From contig DATGEO010000031.1 of the NCBI GenBank assembly GCA_035310015.1, positions 1-5,252 of the forward strand: a DNA stretch of 5,252 nucleotides. The letters are read 5' to 3'. The translations under genes were made by a program, and so were the position numbers. The notes beneath the pieces are model-generated. The model was not told the origin of the DNA. It ran no database searches and saw only the letters and a program-made list of their open reading frames with translations. This DNA comes from DATGEO01 sp035310015 (GTDB lineage Bacteria > Chloroflexota > Dormibacteria > Dormibacterales > Dormibacteraceae). Shown here in pieces: positions 4,115 to 5,252 of this stretch (within the stretch, counting starts at the first letter, position 1; each line of letters starts with the position of its first letter).

Positions 4115-5252
4115 TTATACGTCCGAGTAGAGCATGAACTCCCACGGGTGCGGCCGCAGGGCGACCTGGTCGACCTCGCGCTTGCGCTTGTACTCGATCC
4201 AGGTGTCGATCACGTCCTTGGTGAAGACGCCGCCCTCGACCAGGAACGCGTGGTCCTTCTCGAGCGCGTCGAGCGACTCGGCAAGGGAGCCCGGCACCGA
4301 CTTGATCTTGGCCTTCTCCTCGCCCTCGAGCTCGTAGATGTCCTTGTCGACCGGAGAGGGCGGGGTGATCTGGTTCTTGATGCCGTCGAGGCCGGCCATC
4401 AGGCAGGCCGCGAACGCCAGGTAGGGGTTGGCCGCCGGGTCCGGCGAGCGGAACTCGACTCGTTTGGTCTTCGGGTTCGTCGAGTACATCGGGATGCGCA
4501 CGCATGCCGATCGGTTGCGCTTCGAGTAGACGAGGTTGATCGGCGCCTCGTAACCGGGCACGAGCCGGCGGTAGGAGTTGGTGGTCGGCGCGCAGATGGC
4601 GAGCAGCGCCGCTGCGTGCTTGAGCAGTCCGCCGATGTAGTAGATCGCCGTCTGGCTCAGGCCCGCGTAGCCGGCCTTGTCGGCGAACAGGTTGGTGCCG
4701 TCCTTCCACAGGCTCTGGTGCACGTGCATGCCCGAGCCGTTGTCCATGAACAGCGGCTTCGGCATGAAGGTCGCGACGTATCCGTGCTGCGCCGCGACGT
4801 TCTTGATGACGTACTTGTAGACCATCATCTTGTCGCCCATCTTGGTGAGCGTGTCGAAGCGCATGTCGATCTCGGCCTGGCCCGCGGTGCCGACCTCGTG
4901 GTGCTGCACCTCGACCTGCACGCCGGCCTCGATCAGCTTGAGCATGATCTCGGAGCGAAGGTCCTGCAGCTTGTCGGTCGGCGGCACGGGGAAGTAGCCC
5001 TCCTTGTGCCGCGGGCGGAAGGCCAGGTTGGCCTCCGAGTTGCGGCCCGAGTTCCAGATGCCTTCCTCGGAGTCGATGTAGTAGTAGCCGCTGTGAGCGT
5101 TCTGGTCGAACCGCAGCGAGTTGAAGAGGTAGAACTCGGCCTCGGGGCCCCAGTAGCTGACGTCCGCGATCCCCGAGCGGCGCAGGTGCTCTTCCGCCTT
5201 CTTGGCGATCAGGCGCGCGTCGCGCGAGTACGGCTCGCGCGTGATCGGGTCG
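4115..5252 (-). CDS. glnA: Type I glutamine synthetase, N-terminus cut off
   Basis: It catalyses ATP-dependent formation of glutamine from glutamate and ammonium; the enzyme is a cytoplasmic dodecamer. Seen: 378 residues from the right edge to TAA 4117-4115; about 90 N-terminal residues of the usual 470 or so are missing. Conserved blocks in order: GPEAEFYLF (35-43, metal-binding Glu), HHEVGTAGQAEIDMRF (117-132, two metal-binding Glu), NGSGMHVH (171-178, catalytic-site His), PTTNSYRRLVPGYEAP (222-237, flap Glu and substrate Arg), KRNRSA (244-249), RVEFRSPDPAANPYLA (264-279) and KDIYELEGEE (303-312). Tyr306 lies at the position adenylylated in the GSI-beta class, so control by a GlnE-type adenylyltransferase is plausible. 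All expected active-site blocks are intact and no frameshift is seen. No AGG or AGA Arg codon was seen in this part, fitting high expression. The start and any nitrogen-responsive promoter lie outside the window. It converges on the PucR-type regulator. Confidence 0.97.
   Translation of the reverse strand, partial: DPITREPYSRDARLIAKKAEEHLRRSGIADVSYWGPEAEFYLFNSLRFDQNAHSGYYYIDSEEGIWNSGRNSEANLAFRPRHKEGYFPVPPTDKLQDLRSEIMLKLIEAGVQVEVQHHEVGTAGQAEIDMRFDTLTKMGDKMMVYKYVIKNVAAQHGYVATFMPKPLFMDNGSGMHVHQSLWKDGTNLFADKAGYAGLSQTAIYYIGGLLKHAAALLAICAPTTNSYRRLVPGYEAPINLVYSKRNRSACVRIPMYSTNPKTKRVEFRSPDPAANPYLAFAACLMAGLDGIKNQITPPSPVDKDIYELEGEEKAKIKSVPGSLAESLDALEKDHAFLVEGGVFTKDVIDTWIEYKRKREVDQVALRPHPWEFMLYSDV

Noticed and set aside
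4115..4987. glnA start at the GTG near 4987
   Set aside because: Upstream codons to the window edge continue the glutamine synthetase sequence (for example GPEAEFYLF and EEGIWNSGR), so this GTG is an internal valine and the gene starts outside the window.

Overview
The window is about two-thirds G+C by eye and densely packed, with strongly G/C-biased third codon positions. A DUF3224 protein, a GAF-PucR regulator, a haem/molybdopterin membrane oxidoreductase and an adenylylatable-type glutamine synthetase point to a high-GC terrestrial bacterium. Actinomycetota or a high-GC Chloroflexota relative fits best, but this rests on gene content and cannot be settled from the window. No phage, transposon or CRISPR signal was seen, and the genes look chromosomal.

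Layout. Positions 1-799 (minus) hold the N-terminal 266 residues of a membrane-anchored molybdopterin oxidoreductase, cut by the left edge. A tRNA-Arg(CCT) with encoded CCA (809-884, plus) begins only 9 bp from that gene's probable GTG start. On the plus strand follow a DUF3224 protein (915-1334) and a single-pass, cysteine-containing exported-domain protein (1357-1824), whose natural C-terminus appears to continue in another frame to 1850. Convergent to it is a 67-residue membrane protein of the PLDc_N type (1855-2058, minus). Diverging from that is a large GAF plus PucR-type transcriptional regulator (2161-3972, plus). It converges on glnA (4115 to beyond the right edge, minus), which ends in a textbook intrinsic terminator (4065-4102).

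The 142-bp gap between the regulator and glnA is the most structured non-coding stretch. Besides the glnA terminator it holds two 16-bp near-identical copies of a TTGTGCACAA-type palindromic element, 41 bp apart, flanking a 12-bp GC palindrome.

Functional reading. The two best-defined neighbours, glutamine synthetase and a PucR-family sensor-regulator, suggest a nitrogen-metabolism link, but that is inferred only from proximity. The other genes look like ordinary, loosely associated chromosomal genes. I found no clear novel multi-gene system. The points most worth checking are the paired palindromic repeat, the likely frameshift near 1773-1793, and the oxidoreductase's internal Tat-like motif.
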